A stretch of DNA of 64,000 nt from Litorimonas taeanensis (lineage in GTDB: Bacteria > Pseudomonadota > Alphaproteobacteria > Caulobacterales > Maricaulaceae), in contig NZ_RBII01000001.1 in assembly GCF_003634015.1 (NCBI RefSeq), positions 1,178,001 through 1,242,000 of the forward strand. Direction: 5' to 3'. Below, piece after piece: positions 63,005-64,000 of the stretch (positions within the stretch are counted from its first letter, which is position 1; the number at the start of each line of letters is the position of its first letter). The notes under the pieces are model-generated. The model had not been told where the DNA came from. It did not search any database and was given only the letters and a program-made list of their open reading frames with translations. Both the position numbers and the translations under genes were made by a program.

Positions 63005-64000
63005 TTACAAACTCCGCGCAATGAGAAGTTTCATAATCTCATTCGTGCCGCCATAAATACGCTGAACGCGGCTATCGCGATACATACGGCCAATACGGTA
63101 TTCATTCATAAAGCCATAGCCGCCGTGTAGCTGGAGACAACGGTCAATAACTTCGCACTCTTTATCGGTGACCCAGTATTTCGCCATAGATGCCGTGACT
63201 GTGTCGAGCTCTCCGCGGAGATGTTTTTCAGCGCAATCATATGTGAAAGCTTTGGCAATCGTGACAATGGTTTTACATTCAGCCAACTCAAATTGTGTGT
63301 TTTGAAAGCTCATGATGGGCTTGCCAAAGGCTTGACGCTCTTTGCAATATTCAATCGTCATTTCCAGAGCAGCTTCCATTTGCGCAACACCTTGAACAGC
63401 GATGTTAAGGCGCTCTTGCGGCAATTCTTTCATTAATTGAATAAAGCCATGACCAGTCTCTGGCCCAAGCAAGGCATCGGCTGGTAATTTCATATCGTCG
63501 AAGAAAAGCTCGGCCGTGTCTTGGGCATCCATACCCACCTTGTCGAGAATGCGGCCACGACGGAACCCTTCAAGGCCGTCCGTTTCGGCCACGAATAAGG
63601 ATTTGGACATTTTGCCCTCGCCGCCCGTATCCGCAACAATCACGATAAGGTTAGCCGTCCCGCCATTGGTGATGAAGGTTTTAGAACCATTCAGCACCCA
63701 ACCATTGCCATCTTTTTTAGCGTTCGTTTTTACGTTTTGAAGGTCTGAACCCGTTCCTGGTTCTGACATGGCAATAGCGCCAACAAGCTCGCCTGATGCC
63801 ATACGCGGCAACCATTTTTGCTTTTGCTCCTCTGTACCGTAATGCAGGATATATGGCGCAACAATGGCGTTATGGAGAGAGAGGCCAAAACCGTCGACAT
63901 TGGCTTTGACCAATTCTTCCATGATAATCATCTCATGGCGATAATCTCCACCGCCCCCGCCATATTCTTCAGGGATAGCGCAGTTAAGCAGGCCCATTTC
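63005..64000 (-). CDS. acyl-CoA dehydrogenase (5' end outside window)
   Basis: 331 residues visible, N-terminus missing. FAD/substrate marks: SEPGTGSDLQNVKTNAKKDG, NGSKTFITNGGTANLIVIVA, ELPQERLNIAVQGVAQME, CKERQAFGKPIMSFQNTQFE and the C-terminal LHGGYGFMNEYRIGRMYRDS then VQRIYGGTNEIMKLLIARSL with the Glu of GGTNE in the catalytic position. The protein continues past the window edge by about 60 residues. Forms a beta-oxidation or branched-acyl catabolic operon with the crotonase and hydrolase. Confidence 0.92.
   Translation of the reverse strand, partial: EMGLLNCAIPEEYGGGGGDYRHEMIIMEELVKANVDGFGLSLHNAIVAPYILHYGTEEQKQKWLPRMASGELVGAIAMSEPGTGSDLQNVKTNAKKDGNGWVLNGSKTFITNGGTANLIVIVADTGGEGKMSKSLFVAETDGLEGFRRGRILDKVGMDAQDTAELFFDDMKLPADALLGPETGHGFIQLMKELPQERLNIAVQGVAQMEAALEMTIEYCKERQAFGKPIMSFQNTQFELAECKTIVTIAKAFTYDCAEKHLRGELDTVTASMAKYWVTDKECEVIDRCLQLHGGYGFMNEYRIGRMYRDSRVQRIYGGTNEIMKLLIARSL

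Overview
The window is typical chromosomal sequence of an alphaproteobacterium, most likely a marine member of the Hyphomonadaceae/Maricaulales type. This is inferred from moderate GC content, the tol-pal-cpoB-tilS-ftsH-folP gene order, a DUF4167 protein near prmC and clpB, a SapC-family protein, a phasin-like protein and several TonB-dependent receptors. No rRNA or tRNA gene, CRISPR array, insertion sequence, integrase or prophage module was recognised.

Layout. 1-10.4 kb: a minus-strand block with thiD, folP, ftsH, tilS and the Tol-Pal envelope system (tolQRAB, pal, cpoB). 10.7-12.8 kb: a small lipoprotein, two small proteins and prfA. 12.8-16.7 kb: a possible alkane-use locus with a TonB receptor and TetR regulator diverging from alkB, and a perfect inverted repeat over the alkB promoter. 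16.7-28.8 kb: an MscK-like channel, an ABC-F ATPase, a TadG-like protein, PPK2, glucose-6-phosphate isomerase, a lipoprotein cyclophilin and unknown secreted proteins. 28.8-30.85 kb: a gene-poor 2-kb accessory stretch. It holds a 172-residue protein ending in an SSB-like acidic tip, a run of hairpins and a 33-residue Cys/Arg-rich ORF closed by terminator-like hairpins. 30.9-43.5 kb: hisS, a peroxiredoxin, an MBL hydrolase, a YdbH-like AsmA-type protein, an M23 peptidase, a DUF4282 protein with a histone-H1-like tail, clpB and DUF4167. 43.7-50.5 kb: prmC, a hydrolase, a glycosyltransferase, infC (ATC start, easily missed), a CPBP protease, rpmI, rplT and a histidine kinase. 50.5-58.9 kb: a second TonB receptor, ffh, rpsP, a phasin-DUF2853 protein, a redoxin and a DsbD-like reductase. 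58.9-64 kb: SapC, Zur, a thioesterase, an alpha/beta hydrolase, a crotonase and an acyl-CoA dehydrogenase cut by the window end.

How the genes work together. Most belong to core housekeeping: folate and thiamine synthesis, translation (prfA, prmC, infC, rpmI, rplT, rpsP, hisS, tilS), protein quality control (FtsH, ClpB), SRP targeting and envelope integrity (Tol-Pal, YdbH-like, M23). A lipid theme recurs: AlkB could feed terminally oxidised chains toward the acyl-CoA dehydrogenase/crotonase/thioesterase group at the right end, but the two loci are 45 kb apart and that link is inference.

The least ordinary parts are the 29.7-30.7 kb locus, the DUF4282/H1-like fusion, the phasin/DUF2853 fusion, the structured 556-bp gap at 33.1-33.6 kb with a minus-strand terminator that has no gene, and the tandem duplication of the ppk2 3-prime end. 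None is proven to be a new system. All calls come from reading the sequence without database searches.
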